Shown one piece after another: positions 36,145 to 44,248 of a DNA stretch of 64,000 nucleotides. Position numbers and translations under genes: made by a program. The notes under the pieces are model-generated. The model worked only from the letters and a program-made list of their open reading frames with translations. It did not search any database and was not told the DNA's origin. Origin of the DNA: Methylophilus glucosoxydans (GTDB taxonomy: Bacteria > Pseudomonadota > Gammaproteobacteria > Burkholderiales > Methylophilaceae); contig NZ_JBHTJW010000003.1 of the NCBI RefSeq assembly GCF_042676145.1, positions 1 to 64,000 of the forward strand, given 5' to 3'. Each line of letters starts with the position of its first letter. The first letter of the stretch is position 1.

Positions 36145-36654
36145 ATGAATATGATCAAAAAAATCACCTTAGTGGCCTTGCTGGCAGTGGTGATGCCTGC
36201 GCAAGCCGCTATTCAATCCCTGCAGTTTAATGGCCTGGTGGATTCCGGCTATTACAATGGCACCAGCTACCAAGGCTTATTCAGCTTTGATGATGCGGGC
36301 CTGCTGTCCAGCGGCACTGAGTTAATTAACCTGAGCAGCTTGAACTTTAAATTTGGCAGCAGCGTGTTTGATTTGGCCACGCCGGCGTTGGCTAATGCAA
36401 CCGCTGTGTTTCAGGATGGCGTGTTTACTGGCATTGAGTGGTCTGTTAACTCGAACACCCCGGCGATTGGCTTTAGCTTTATCGCGGGCAGTGCTGATGC
36501 CTCCGATGCTTACTTTACCTATGACACCACACTGGGTTTGTCCGGTGCTGGTAGCCTGACTTACGCAGCTGCAGTGCCTGAGCCAACCCAGTCTGGCCTG
36601 ATGCTGCTGGGCTTGGGCGTGATTGGCTGGATCGCTACCCGCCGTCAGTCATAA
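36145..36654 (+). CDS. Small PEP-CTERM sorting domain protein
   Basis: A 169-residue exported protein with signal peptide (ending PAQA|AI) and C-terminal PEP-CTERM signal: AVPEPTQSG, the hydrophobic run LMLLGLGVIGWIA and the basic tail TRRQS. Unlike the other two PEP-CTERM proteins in the window it has the classic PEP rather than PEAD. The middle part is a short beta-rich domain with no recognised motif. GAGGA precedes the ATG. A strong terminator follows at once. Confidence 0.83.
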   Translation: MNMIKKITLVALLAVVMPAQAAIQSLQFNGLVDSGYYNGTSYQGLFSFDDAGLLSSGTELINLSSLNFKFGSSVFDLATPALANATAVFQDGVFTGIEWSVNSNTPAIGFSFIAGSADASDAYFTYDTTLGLSGAGSLTYAAAVPEPTQSGLMLLGLGVIGWIATRRQS

Positions 36655-36674
36655 CCCTGTTTGCACTTGTAGCA

Positions 36675-36702
36675 AAAAAAGCCCGGTTCGCCGGGCTTTT
36701 TT
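36675..36702. terminator. Bidirectional-type terminator with UUCG loop
   Basis: A 12-bp stem, AAAAAAGCCCGG / CCGGGCTTTTTT, with a TTCG tetraloop. It ends the nuclease to PEP-CTERM gene group and separates it from the ExbB/TonB operon. Confidence 0.93.
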
Positions 36703-36727
36703 GCGCTCTGCCTATGTGTCAGAAAAA

Positions 36728-36744
36728 ACTAGTCCGACTAGTCC
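36728..36744. promoter_or_regulatory. Tandem ACTAGTCC box upstream of the ExbB/TonB operon
   Basis: Two direct copies of ACTAGTCC (36728-36735 and 36737-36744) are separated by one G. Read across, they also form TAGTC-C-GACTA. The site lies 66 nt before the first gene and just after the terminator, in the position of a promoter element. It shares the TAGTCC arm with the boxes near 14.6, 17.4 and 29.6 kb. Confidence 0.58.
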
Positions 36745-36810
36745 TGTCTTAATGTGACTGCAACATTCACTCTTTAGACTTGCTGCTCAAATTCACTTGT
36801 CAGCAAAACT

Positions 36811-38487
36811 ATGAAGAACACACTTGGTTTATTGGTTGCAATTTTAGGGCTCACACTCTCTGTTTCCGGCGAGGCTGCATGGAACAAAGACTGGGCTACC
36901 CAGCAAAAAATCAGCATAGACACTACCAATATCAAAGAGGCAGTCAACCAGGCGCCGATGCTGGTGCGTCTGCATTCCGGTAATTTTGATTTTACCGGCG
37001 CCAATGTAGATGGGGCTGATCTGCGTTTTATTGCGGCGGATGACAAAACCGAACTCAAGTTTACCCTGGAAAAATATGATGCCGTCAACGAATTGGCGGT
37101 GGCCTGGGTGGTGTTGCCGCAAGTATCTTCGGCCAACAAGGATTTGTTTATCAATCTGGCAGCAGGCAATGAGTCTGCCACAGCCGCCAGCGATGCGCAG
37201 GCACTGAATGATCCGGCCTTGCTGGCACGGTTTGCCTTCTCTGAAAATGCCTTGCTCAAGGATAGCGGCCCGAGCCAGCTGACGGCCAGCGGCAACGCGA
37301 CTGTACAAAAAGCCGGATTGATTGCAGAAAGCGCCGTACTGAATAACAGTCCATTGGCATTGACTTTGCCTGCCGTACCTGCGTTGGCCAATGGCAGCAC
37401 CTGGTCAGTCTGGCTTAAGCCTGCCAGCTTGCCACAAACCGCCGTGTTGTTCAAAAGCGGCAATGTCAGCCTGCAGCTGGATGGCAGCGCCTTGTCCTTG
37501 CAGGCCGGTGGTGCAGCCACCAAAGCAGGCGAGTTAAAAGCCGGTCAATGGCAGCATGTGGCGTTGGTGTTTCAGGCTGGCCAGGCTTTGGTTTACCTGA
37601 ATGGCCAAGTCGCTGGTCAAGTAGCAGTGACCGATGCGCAAGCGGCTGCGACATTCACGCTGGGCGAAAACCTGAATGCTGAAGTCGATGAATTGCAGTT
37701 GGCGAACACTGCCCGCAGTGCCGCCTGGCTGACCTTGGTTGCCCAATCACAAGGCGCGGATGCCAGCATGGTGAAAGTGGCTGCCGCGGGCGGGGAGGAA
37801 GAAGCAGAAGGCGGCGAAGCCAACTACATGGGCATTCTGATCAACAGCCTGACCGTGGACGCCAAAGTGGTGATCGCGATTCTGGCGGTGATGTTCGCCA
37901 TCAGCGCCTGGGTGATGGTGAGCAAAGCACGCCTGGTGAGCCGTACTGACAAAGACAATGACCTGTTTCTCAAGCGCTTTCAACAGTCTAATGCTGCTGA
38001 CTTGCTGGCACTGGACAAAACCGGTAGCTACACCCACTCCAATCTGTTTGGCTTGTACAAAGCGGGCTTACGTGAAATCAAAAAACGTGAAGTGGATGGC
38101 AAAGTGGCTTTGGGCGGCGCCTCAATTGATGCGATCAAGGCCGCTGTGGATGCCGATCTGGTCCGTGAAACCCAGCGCATGAACAGCATGATGGTGTTGC
38201 TGACCATTGCGATTTCCGGTGGACCTTTCCTGGGCCTGTTGGGGACTGTGGTGGGTGTGATGATCACCTTTGCTGCCATTGCTGCCGCCGGTGACGTTAA
38301 CGTGAACGCGATTGCGCCGGGGATTGCGGCCGCCTTGCTGGCCACGGTGGCTGGCCTGGGCGTGGCGATTCCTGCCCTGTTTGGCTACAACTATCTGGCC
38401 AGCCGTGTCAAAAACATCACCATCGCCATGCAGATTTTTGTCGATGAGTTCATTACCCGTACCGCTGAACTGTACGGTAAGGAATAA
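36811..38487 (+). CDS. DUF2341-LamG-MotA/TolQ/ExbB fusion proton-channel protein
   Basis: An inner-membrane protein of 558 residues. A signal peptide (ending EAA|W) is followed by a periplasmic DUF2341-like domain (about residues 25-115), a LamG-like jelly-roll domain (about 125-300) and an ExbB/TolQ proton-channel domain (about 335-555). Membrane segments include VVIAILAVMFAISAWVMV, and GGPFLGLLGTVVGVM-ITFAAI is the hallmark of the family. It would form the ion-driven motor with the two ExbD proteins. The large periplasmic sensing or binding part is what sets it apart from ordinary ExbB. The start has no clear ribosome binding site. Confidence 0.87.
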   Translation: MKNTLGLLVAILGLTLSVSGEAAWNKDWATQQKISIDTTNIKEAVNQAPMLVRLHSGNFDFTGANVDGADLRFIAADDKTELKFTLEKYDAVNELAVAWVVLPQVSSANKDLFINLAAGNESATAASDAQALNDPALLARFAFSENALLKDSGPSQLTASGNATVQKAGLIAESAVLNNSPLALTLPAVPALANGSTWSVWLKPASLPQTAVLFKSGNVSLQLDGSALSLQAGGAATKAGELKAGQWQHVALVFQAGQALVYLNGQVAGQVAVTDAQAAATFTLGENLNAEVDELQLANTARSAAWLTLVAQSQGADASMVKVAAAGGEEEAEGGEANYMGILINSLTVDAKVVIAILAVMFAISAWVMVSKARLVSRTDKDNDLFLKRFQQSNAADLLALDKTGSYTHSNLFGLYKAGLREIKKREVDGKVALGGASIDAIKAAVDADLVRETQRMNSMMVLLTIAISGGPFLGLLGTVVGVMITFAAIAAAGDVNVNAIAPGIAAALLATVAGLGVAIPALFGYNYLASRVKNITIAMQIFVDEFITRTAELYGKE

Positions 38488-38497
38488 GGCATAAGCG

Positions 38498-38908
38498 ATG
38501 TCAGAAGGCGTCAAAGAAGAGAACCAGCTCTACGATGAGATCAACATTACGCCCATGCTGGACTTGGCGTACGTACTGCTGGTGATTTTTATCATCATGA
38601 CTACCGCCTCCGTGCAAGGCGTCAAAGTCGACATGCCACACACGGTAAACTCTGCTGCCTTGGCCAAACCGCAAATGCGCGCGATTACCGTTACCAGTGA
38701 TGGCAGTGTCTACCTTGATGCGTTCCCGGTGGATATGGCACAGCTGGAGCAGCGTCTGGCGCAATACAAAAGCAGTAATCCCGAGCTGCCGGTGGTGCTC
38801 AAGGGCGATGCCGCCGCGCATTATGAAAAGGTCTCTGAAGTGCTGGAAATCTGTAAACGGCTGGACATTACCGAAGTCGGCCTGGTGACCAAGAAAGTGG
38901 TGGAGTAA
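38498..38908 (+). CDS. exbD: ExbD/TolR family biopolymer transport protein (first copy)
   Basis: A bitopic inner-membrane protein of 136 residues partnering the ExbB-type channel. It has a short cytoplasmic tail, a membrane helix with the functional Asp (NITPMLDLAYVLLVIFII) and a periplasmic domain with the typical VTSDGSVYLD strand and a C-terminal helix. It lies 10 nt after the ExbB fusion gene and 3 nt before a second exbD. Confidence 0.93.
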   Translation: MSEGVKEENQLYDEINITPMLDLAYVLLVIFIIMTTASVQGVKVDMPHTVNSAALAKPQMRAITVTSDGSVYLDAFPVDMAQLEQRLAQYKSSNPELPVVLKGDAAAHYEKVSEVLEICKRLDITEVGLVTKKVVE

Positions 38909-38911
38909 GCC

Positions 38912-39316
38912 ATGCAAGTCCAGAACGACGCTCAACCATACGACACCATCAACATCACGCCCATGCTGGATTTGGCCTATGTGCTGCTGGTGATTTTTAT
39001 CCTGATGACCACGGCGGGGGTGCAAGGCTTGACCATGAATCTGCCCAAGCCGTCCAACAAGCCCAGCACTGAAAAACACGACATCAAAATCGTGCAGGTA
39101 CAACAGGGCGGCACGCTCACCATCAATGGGGTTGGCGTGACCATGGCTGAACTGGAGACACAACTCAACCAGGCCAAGGCCATGGATCCCAAGTTCAACG
39201 TCATGATCAAGGGTCAGCCACAAGCGCCTTATGCTGGCGTCATCGGTGTCATTGACCTCGTAAACCGCCTGCAAATTGAAAATGTCGGCCTGGTGACCGG
39301 CAAAATCGGGACTTAG
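38912..39316 (+). CDS. exbD: ExbD/TolR family biopolymer transport protein (second copy)
   Basis: A second ExbD of 134 residues, similar to the first around the membrane helix (NITPMLDLAYVLLVIFIL) with the same functional Asp, but diverged in the periplasmic domain. Two different ExbD copies suggest a heteromeric stator, as seen in some multi-ExbD TonB systems. It is followed 3 nt later by tonB. Confidence 0.93.
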   Translation: MQVQNDAQPYDTINITPMLDLAYVLLVIFILMTTAGVQGLTMNLPKPSNKPSTEKHDIKIVQVQQGGTLTINGVGVTMAELETQLNQAKAMDPKFNVMIKGQPQAPYAGVIGVIDLVNRLQIENVGLVTGKIGT

Positions 39317-39319
39317 GGT

Positions 39320-40030
39320 ATGGCGATGGAAGATAACCTTTCCACTGACACGCCGGTACACCCCGCACGGCTGTGGGCGACCCGCATCCTGATCGCTGTA
39401 TTGGTGCTGGCCGTCTTGGCTGGCATCGCTTATGGCATCAAAAAACTGTTTTCGGGTGGGCCGACGCAGAAAAAGCAAATCACTACTGTGAAATTGCTGC
39501 CCGACACACCGCCGCCACCGCCGCCGCCTCCGCCTAAAGAGCCGCCCAAGGAAACGCCGAAGGAGCAGCCGAAAGAAGCGCCCAAAGAGCCTGAGCCCAA
39601 ACCGGTTGAAGCACCGCCTGCCGAGAACCTCAAGATGGAAGGCGCTGCGGGTGATGGCCCAAGTCCCTTCCAGTCCGGTGCCGTGAATAATGAGTACAAG
39701 GGGGGCGACGTCACCACTGGTCCCAAAATTGGCGGCAAAAAGAATATGGCTGCGTTTGCCTGGTTTACCAACAAGGTGGATGCGCAAATCAAGAAAGCGC
39801 TGGATGCAGAAAGTGGACTGAGCAAAGTGAAGTATCAGGTCGATGTCAGGGTGTTTTTAAATGCCCAGGGCGACATTGATCATGCGGAATTGATTGACTC
39901 CAGTGGTGATGCTGAAACCGATGCCTTGATCCGCAAAGTATTGAGCCGGATTCCGCCGTTGAAAGAGTCTGCGCCAGAGGATATGCCAAGAAAGGTCATC
40001 GTCAGAATGGCCTCGAAAAACATGTCATGA
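39320..40030 (+). CDS. tonB: TonB family energy-transducing protein
   Basis: A periplasm-spanning protein of 236 residues. A short cytoplasmic start is followed by a membrane helix (about residues 19-42), then a proline-rich linker with nine consecutive Pro and repeated PKE units (about 64-98). A TonB C-terminal domain follows (about 140-236: VDVRVFLNAQGDIDHAELID, and DALIRKVLSRIPPLKE). No TonB-dependent receptor gene is nearby, so its outer-membrane client is unknown. The downstream porin or the TpsB barrel are possibilities by location only. Confidence 0.88.
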   Translation: MAMEDNLSTDTPVHPARLWATRILIAVLVLAVLAGIAYGIKKLFSGGPTQKKQITTVKLLPDTPPPPPPPPPKEPPKETPKEQPKEAPKEPEPKPVEAPPAENLKMEGAAGDGPSPFQSGAVNNEYKGGDVTTGPKIGGKKNMAAFAWFTNKVDAQIKKALDAESGLSKVKYQVDVRVFLNAQGDIDHAELIDSSGDAETDALIRKVLSRIPPLKESAPEDMPRKVIVRMASKNMS

Positions 40031-40123
40031 AGTACGGAACACACAACAGCGTTAATCAATATTGATCGCAAGCCTCGCAGTAAAGAGCCTCTTGCTAAAG
40101 AGCGAAAGTAACTAGGGAAAGAT

Positions 40124-41749
40124 ATGAAGATAAAAGCAAAGAACTGGATGATTCCATGGCTGGTGGCCGGCCTGTTTAGCACACAAGCGCAGGGTGTAAT
40201 CGCCGGTGAACGTGAATCACTGGAAGAGGTGCGTGCCACCACCATGAATTTGATCGAGTTGCTGGTACAAGAGGGTGTACTGTCTAAAGAAAAAGCAGAT
40301 GCTTTGCTCAAGCAAGCGCAAGCGGCCAAACAAAAAGCACAAGAAGAAGCGGCCAGTGTCGCCGAATCTGCCGCACCAGATGCGCCAGCTGCGGCGACGC
40401 AATCGAAAGCGATCCGCGTGCAATATGTGCCTGAGCATGTCAAAAACGAAATGCGTGCTGAGATTGAGCAAGAGGTGATGAAAAAACTCAATTACAAGGC
40501 AGGCGAGCGGTTAGGGATTCCAGAGTGGATTGATCGCGTTGAGTGGACGGGGGCTCTGCGTTTGCGCTACCAGGAAGATATGTTCAGTGATAATAATGTG
40601 ACGCCTGCAGATCTTGCTTCTAATAATAGGCAATATATGCAAGTCAATAACACCAGTGAAGACAGGCAGCGTCAGCGTATTCGCGCCTTGTTTGGCGCTA
40701 ATCTACATATTAATGACTGGTTGAATGGTGGTATTCGGTTTACCACTGGTATGCTACAGACGCCAGTGACTCCAAACCAGACAGAAGGCTTCTCGCAGGG
40801 TAAATTTATCTTTGGGCTGGACAGAGCTTTTCTTGAGGCTAAACCCTATGATTGGTTAACCTTAACAGGCGGCCGGTTTGCCAACCCATTCTTTACTGGC
40901 AATCAGACGTTCAACACAGACTTGCTCTGGGATCCTGATTTGGCATTTGATGGCTTGGTAGCGAGAGTCAATCCTAAACTTAACCAACACTGGCAACTCT
41001 TCTCAACAGCAGGAGCTTTCCCTATTGAAGAGATTGAAAGTTCAGATACCAACAAGGCTCGCGATAAATGGTTATATGCCGCGCAAGGTGGGATTGAATG
41101 GACCTCTGATAACAACAGTAAGGTGAAGCTTGGCGTTGCCTATTATGATTTTAAAAACGTTGAAGGTAAGCCGAGAGAGTTTGTTGGAGATACACGCTAT
41201 GACGCGACTGTTCCTCTCTGGCGACAAAAGGGGAACAGTACCTTTAAAATGAACCCGTTTGGAAATAACTGCGGCAGTCAAAACAATCCTTCACTTTGTG
41301 GGCTGGCCTCTCAGTTTCAGCTAATCAACTTTACTGGTGAGGTCGACTTGGCAGTTTTCGATCCTGTCCATGTCATTTTGCATGGGGCCTATGTTAAAAA
41401 TATCGGCTTCGATCAAGAAGAAATATTGCGTCGAACCAACACATTATATGATGAGCAGGATGAGGGGTATGAGTTTGCGCTCATGGTTGGGCATCCAATG
41501 ATTAAAAAACTGCATGACTGGCAGGTGTTTGGGGGATATAGGCGTCTTGAAGCTGACGCTATGTTGGATGGTTTCACCGACTCTAACTTCCGTCTTGGTG
41601 GCACAGATGCCAAAGGCTTTTATTTGGGCGCACAGTACGGCTTGGGCAAAAATGCCTGGTTATCTTCCAGATACGTCAGTGCCGATGAAATTTCTGGTTT
41701 GCCATTCTCTGTGGATACCTTTTTCCTCGACTTTAATGGCCGGTTTTAA
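40124..41749 (+). CDS. Putative outer-membrane porin (Porin_5-like)
   Basis: A 541-residue outer-membrane barrel candidate. After the signal peptide (ending near VIAG|ER) there is an alpha-helical N-terminal region with the family pattern LIELLVQEGVLSKEKADALL and a Lys/Ala/Glu-rich coiled coil (about residues 45-85). A long beta-rich region ending in FFLDFNGRF, with a terminal Phe suited to BamA recognition, follows. It resembles the putative porin family often found with ExbB/ExbD/TonB fusions. AGGGAAAG precedes the ATG. It lies 93 nt after tonB on the same strand. Confidence 0.75.
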   Translation: MKIKAKNWMIPWLVAGLFSTQAQGVIAGERESLEEVRATTMNLIELLVQEGVLSKEKADALLKQAQAAKQKAQEEAASVAESAAPDAPAAATQSKAIRVQYVPEHVKNEMRAEIEQEVMKKLNYKAGERLGIPEWIDRVEWTGALRLRYQEDMFSDNNVTPADLASNNRQYMQVNNTSEDRQRQRIRALFGANLHINDWLNGGIRFTTGMLQTPVTPNQTEGFSQGKFIFGLDRAFLEAKPYDWLTLTGGRFANPFFTGNQTFNTDLLWDPDLAFDGLVARVNPKLNQHWQLFSTAGAFPIEEIESSDTNKARDKWLYAAQGGIEWTSDNNSKVKLGVAYYDFKNVEGKPREFVGDTRYDATVPLWRQKGNSTFKMNPFGNNCGSQNNPSLCGLASQFQLINFTGEVDLAVFDPVHVILHGAYVKNIGFDQEEILRRTNTLYDEQDEGYEFALMVGHPMIKKLHDWQVFGGYRRLEADAMLDGFTDSNFRLGGTDAKGFYLGAQYGLGKNAWLSSRYVSADEISGLPFSVDTFFLDFNGRF

Positions 41750-41758
41750 AGGGACTGT

Positions 41759-42433
41759 ATGAAACTCATCTCGTCACTCCTGCTGAGCCTGAGCTTGATT
41801 GGACTCTGTGTAGAGCCAACGGCTGCTGCAGAAAAGCAGGACAAATCGGCCAAACGTGCCGCCATCCTCATGCAAAAAATGAAGCAGGATTTGGAGGCTG
41901 AAAAATCTGCCCTGCAATCGCAGTTTGAGCAAGAAAAACAGGGCTTGTCGCAAGCCTTGGATCAGGCGCAGTCTGCACAGCGCTCGCATTCGGCCAAATT
42001 GCAGGGACAGCTCAAACGTAACCAGCAATTGCAGTCTGACAATCAGAAGCTGTTGCAGGAAAAAGACGCGTTATCTGCACAACTCAAACAGTTGCAAACG
42101 CAGCTCGCCGAAAAAAACCAGCAACTTGAGGCGGCCGAACAACAACTCAAGCTTGCACATGCGACGCAAGAGAGCAACGAGCAGCAACGCAAACAACTGC
42201 TTTCCAAAGTGAGTGACAACCACCAGAAGCTGACCAGCTGCGAAGAAAAAAATAGCCGTTTGTATGCGTATGGGCATGAGCTGGTGGATTTGTATGACAA
42301 TGCCAGTTTTTATCAAAAAGTGCTGCGTTCAGAGCCGTTTTTTCAATTAAAGCGGGTTGAACTCGAGAATATCCTTCAAGAAAAACACAGTCAGTTACTG
42401 GAAAACAAGGTCGACAAAGTTGCAACGCCTTAA
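41759..42433 (+). CDS. Exported coiled-coil protein
   Basis: A 224-residue protein with a signal peptide (ending TAAA|EK) and a long heptad-rich coiled coil from about residue 30 to 165, rich in Gln, Lys, Glu and Leu. A short C-terminal globular part follows (NSRLYAYGHELVDLYDNAS). It starts 9 nt after the porin gene, so it very probably belongs to the ExbB-ExbD-ExbD-TonB-porin unit and acts in the periplasm, perhaps as a spacer or scaffold. No enzymatic motif is seen. I do not recognise a named family with certainty. Confidence 0.7.
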   Translation: MKLISSLLLSLSLIGLCVEPTAAAEKQDKSAKRAAILMQKMKQDLEAEKSALQSQFEQEKQGLSQALDQAQSAQRSHSAKLQGQLKRNQQLQSDNQKLLQEKDALSAQLKQLQTQLAEKNQQLEAAEQQLKLAHATQESNEQQRKQLLSKVSDNHQKLTSCEEKNSRLYAYGHELVDLYDNASFYQKVLRSEPFFQLKRVELENILQEKHSQLLENKVDKVATP

Positions 42434-42482
42434 GTGGCTTCCAGCATAGGCAGGTAGACTGTTTGATGATAGGCTTGCCTGT

Positions 42483-43169
42483 ATGATGCGTTTAATTGAT
42501 CACTGGTTCACGCGCGCAGAATGTGCGCGCATCTTTCCGTTTATCGGCTTTATTTTGCTGTTGGCCCTGCAGCCTTGGTTAGTGGATCTCTTCACTGCGC
42601 TGGGGGTGGCGGGGCAAGCGGCGTATTTGTGTCGCTGCTTGCTGGCCTTGGCGTGCCTGTTCTACTTTAGAGCTGATTATCGCGAGTTGACCGACAAGCC
42701 TGCGCGCGCGCAGGTCGGGCTTGCCTTACTGGCGGGGGTGTTGGTGTTTGTGCTGTGGATTGCGCCTTACCCAGTCTGGTTGGGCGGGAGCGAGACACAA
42801 GCCATCGTGGCGATGCCAATGCAGACAGGGGAGGATCTGTTCTGGTTAGCTTGCCGTTGGGCGGGTTCTGCATTAGTGGTGCCTGTCATTGAAGAATTGT
42901 TCTGGCGTTCGTATCTGATGCGCAGGCTGGATGCGAACGATTTTCTGACTGTGTCACCTGCCGCAGTCACGACTTATGCAATCCTGCTAAGTAGCGTATT
43001 ATTCGCTGTGGAGCATCAGCTCTGGTTTGCAGGGCTGTTGGCAGGATTGGTATATGCCTGGTTATACCGTCATTTCCAGGTGCTCTGGGTGTCAATCATT
43101 GCGCATGTCACCACCAATGCGCTCTTAGGGGCGTGGGTAGTGTTTGGTGACCATTGGCAATATTGGTGA
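42483..43169 (+). CDS. CAAX prenyl protease-related membrane protein (PEP-CTERM-associated type)
   Basis: A multipass membrane protein of 228 residues with the ABI/CPBP protease motifs: EELFWRSYL (EExxxR), FAVEHQLW (FxxxH) and a third site with HVTTNALL. About six to seven membrane segments are predicted. The arrangement fits the CAAX-protease-related family known near PEP-CTERM/exosortase loci. Its substrate is unknown. It lies between the coiled-coil gene and an EpsD-like gene, again linking the locus to surface polymer biology. Confidence 0.78.
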   Translation: MMRLIDHWFTRAECARIFPFIGFILLLALQPWLVDLFTALGVAGQAAYLCRCLLALACLFYFRADYRELTDKPARAQVGLALLAGVLVFVLWIAPYPVWLGGSETQAIVAMPMQTGEDLFWLACRWAGSALVVPVIEELFWRSYLMRRLDANDFLTVSPAAVTTYAILLSSVLFAVEHQLWFAGLLAGLVYAWLYRHFQVLWVSIIAHVTTNALLGAWVVFGDHWQYW

Positions 43170-43291
43170 ACCGAGTGTGTAAGCGTTTGTCTTGAACAGC
43201 GCGTCTGGCTCAAGACGGCGGATTAAAAACCGTTATCAGGTTGCGAGTGATCGCAACAGAAGTTAAAAATAGCGAATATTAAAGGGTGATG

Positions 43292-44248
43292 ATGAAAAAA
43301 ATCGCATTGATCGTACCAGCACTGATGCTGGTAATGGCTGGTTGCAGCAAACATGATGAAGCCAGTAAAGGCGGCTCCCAGGTGGTTGCCAAGGTGAATG
43401 GCAGCGAAATTACTGTGCATCAGTTGAATTTTGCCTTGTCCAAACTGGGCAAGCTGGACCAGTCGCAAGTGAAAGCCGCATCTGAAAAAGTGTTGCAGCA
43501 AATGGTAGACATGGAATTGCTCAAGCAAAAGTCTGTGGACGAAAAACTTGACCGTGACCCGAATGTGTTACAAGTGCTAGAGGCCACCAAGCAGCAAGTG
43601 TTGGCGCAAGCCTATATGCAAAAAGTGGCGGCAAAACAGGCCACCCCTTCAGCCGATGAAATCCAGAAGTTTTATGACACGCATCCTGAGTTATTCAGCG
43701 AGCGTAACGTCTATGTCATCCAAGAATTCGCAGTACAGGATGGCACACAACACGTCAGCGAGATTGAAGCAGGCATTAATGCCGCCAAGACGCCTGAGGA
43801 AATTGCGAAATGGCTGCAAGACAATAAATACGTTTTTAACGTAAATGCCAGCCGCAAAGCCGCCGAACAGTTGCCACTCGAGTTGCTCAAGCAGCTTAAC
43901 GCGTTGAAAGCGGGCGATACGCTTGTAGTCAAGAGCCCACAGGCATTGGTTTTGCTGTATCTGGCCAAAGTTGATCGCCAACCGGTCAATTTTGACAATG
44001 CTAAACCAGTGATCCAGCAGTTCCTGGTCAACTCTGGGCAGCAAACACTGATCAAGAATGAGGTTGCGAGTTTGCGCAAAGAGGCCAAGGTCGAGTTTTA
44101 TGGCGACTTCTCTAAAATGACCCTGAACGCTGACACCACTGCGCCTGCAGTCCCGGCAGCCAAACCAGAACCTGCAGCGGTTGCACCAACATCGCCAACA
44201 GAGGCCACACATAATCAGGCGATTGAAAAAGGCTTGTCCGGCTTGTAA
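43292..44248 (+). CDS. epsD: EpsD-family peptidyl-prolyl cis-trans isomerase, lipoprotein
   Basis: A periplasmic foldase-like lipoprotein of about 318 residues. The lipobox LVMAGC places the acylated Cys at residue 18. A SurA/PrsA-type N-terminal helical domain starts with VVAKVNGSEITVHQLNFALSK, followed by a divergent parvulin-type domain (about 120-230). It matches the EpsD type of isomerase found in exopolysaccharide and PEP-CTERM loci of methylotrophs. The C-terminal tail is Ala and Pro rich. AAAGGG lies 5 nt before the ATG at 43292; ATG 43289 is also possible. A terminator follows. Confidence 0.8.
   Translation: MKKIALIVPALMLVMAGCSKHDEASKGGSQVVAKVNGSEITVHQLNFALSKLGKLDQSQVKAASEKVLQQMVDMELLKQKSVDEKLDRDPNVLQVLEATKQQVLAQAYMQKVAAKQATPSADEIQKFYDTHPELFSERNVYVIQEFAVQDGTQHVSEIEAGINAAKTPEEIAKWLQDNKYVFNVNASRKAAEQLPLELLKQLNALKAGDTLVVKSPQALVLLYLAKVDRQPVNFDNAKPVIQQFLVNSGQQTLIKNEVASLRKEAKVEFYGDFSKMTLNADTTAPAVPAAKPEPAAVAPTSPTEATHNQAIEKGLSGL

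Noticed and set aside
38501..39787. Minus-strand open frame of 428 codons opposite exbD, exbD and tonB
   Set aside because: Its translation is a His, Gly and Arg-rich mirror of the coding strand. The plus-strand genes carry clear family motifs.
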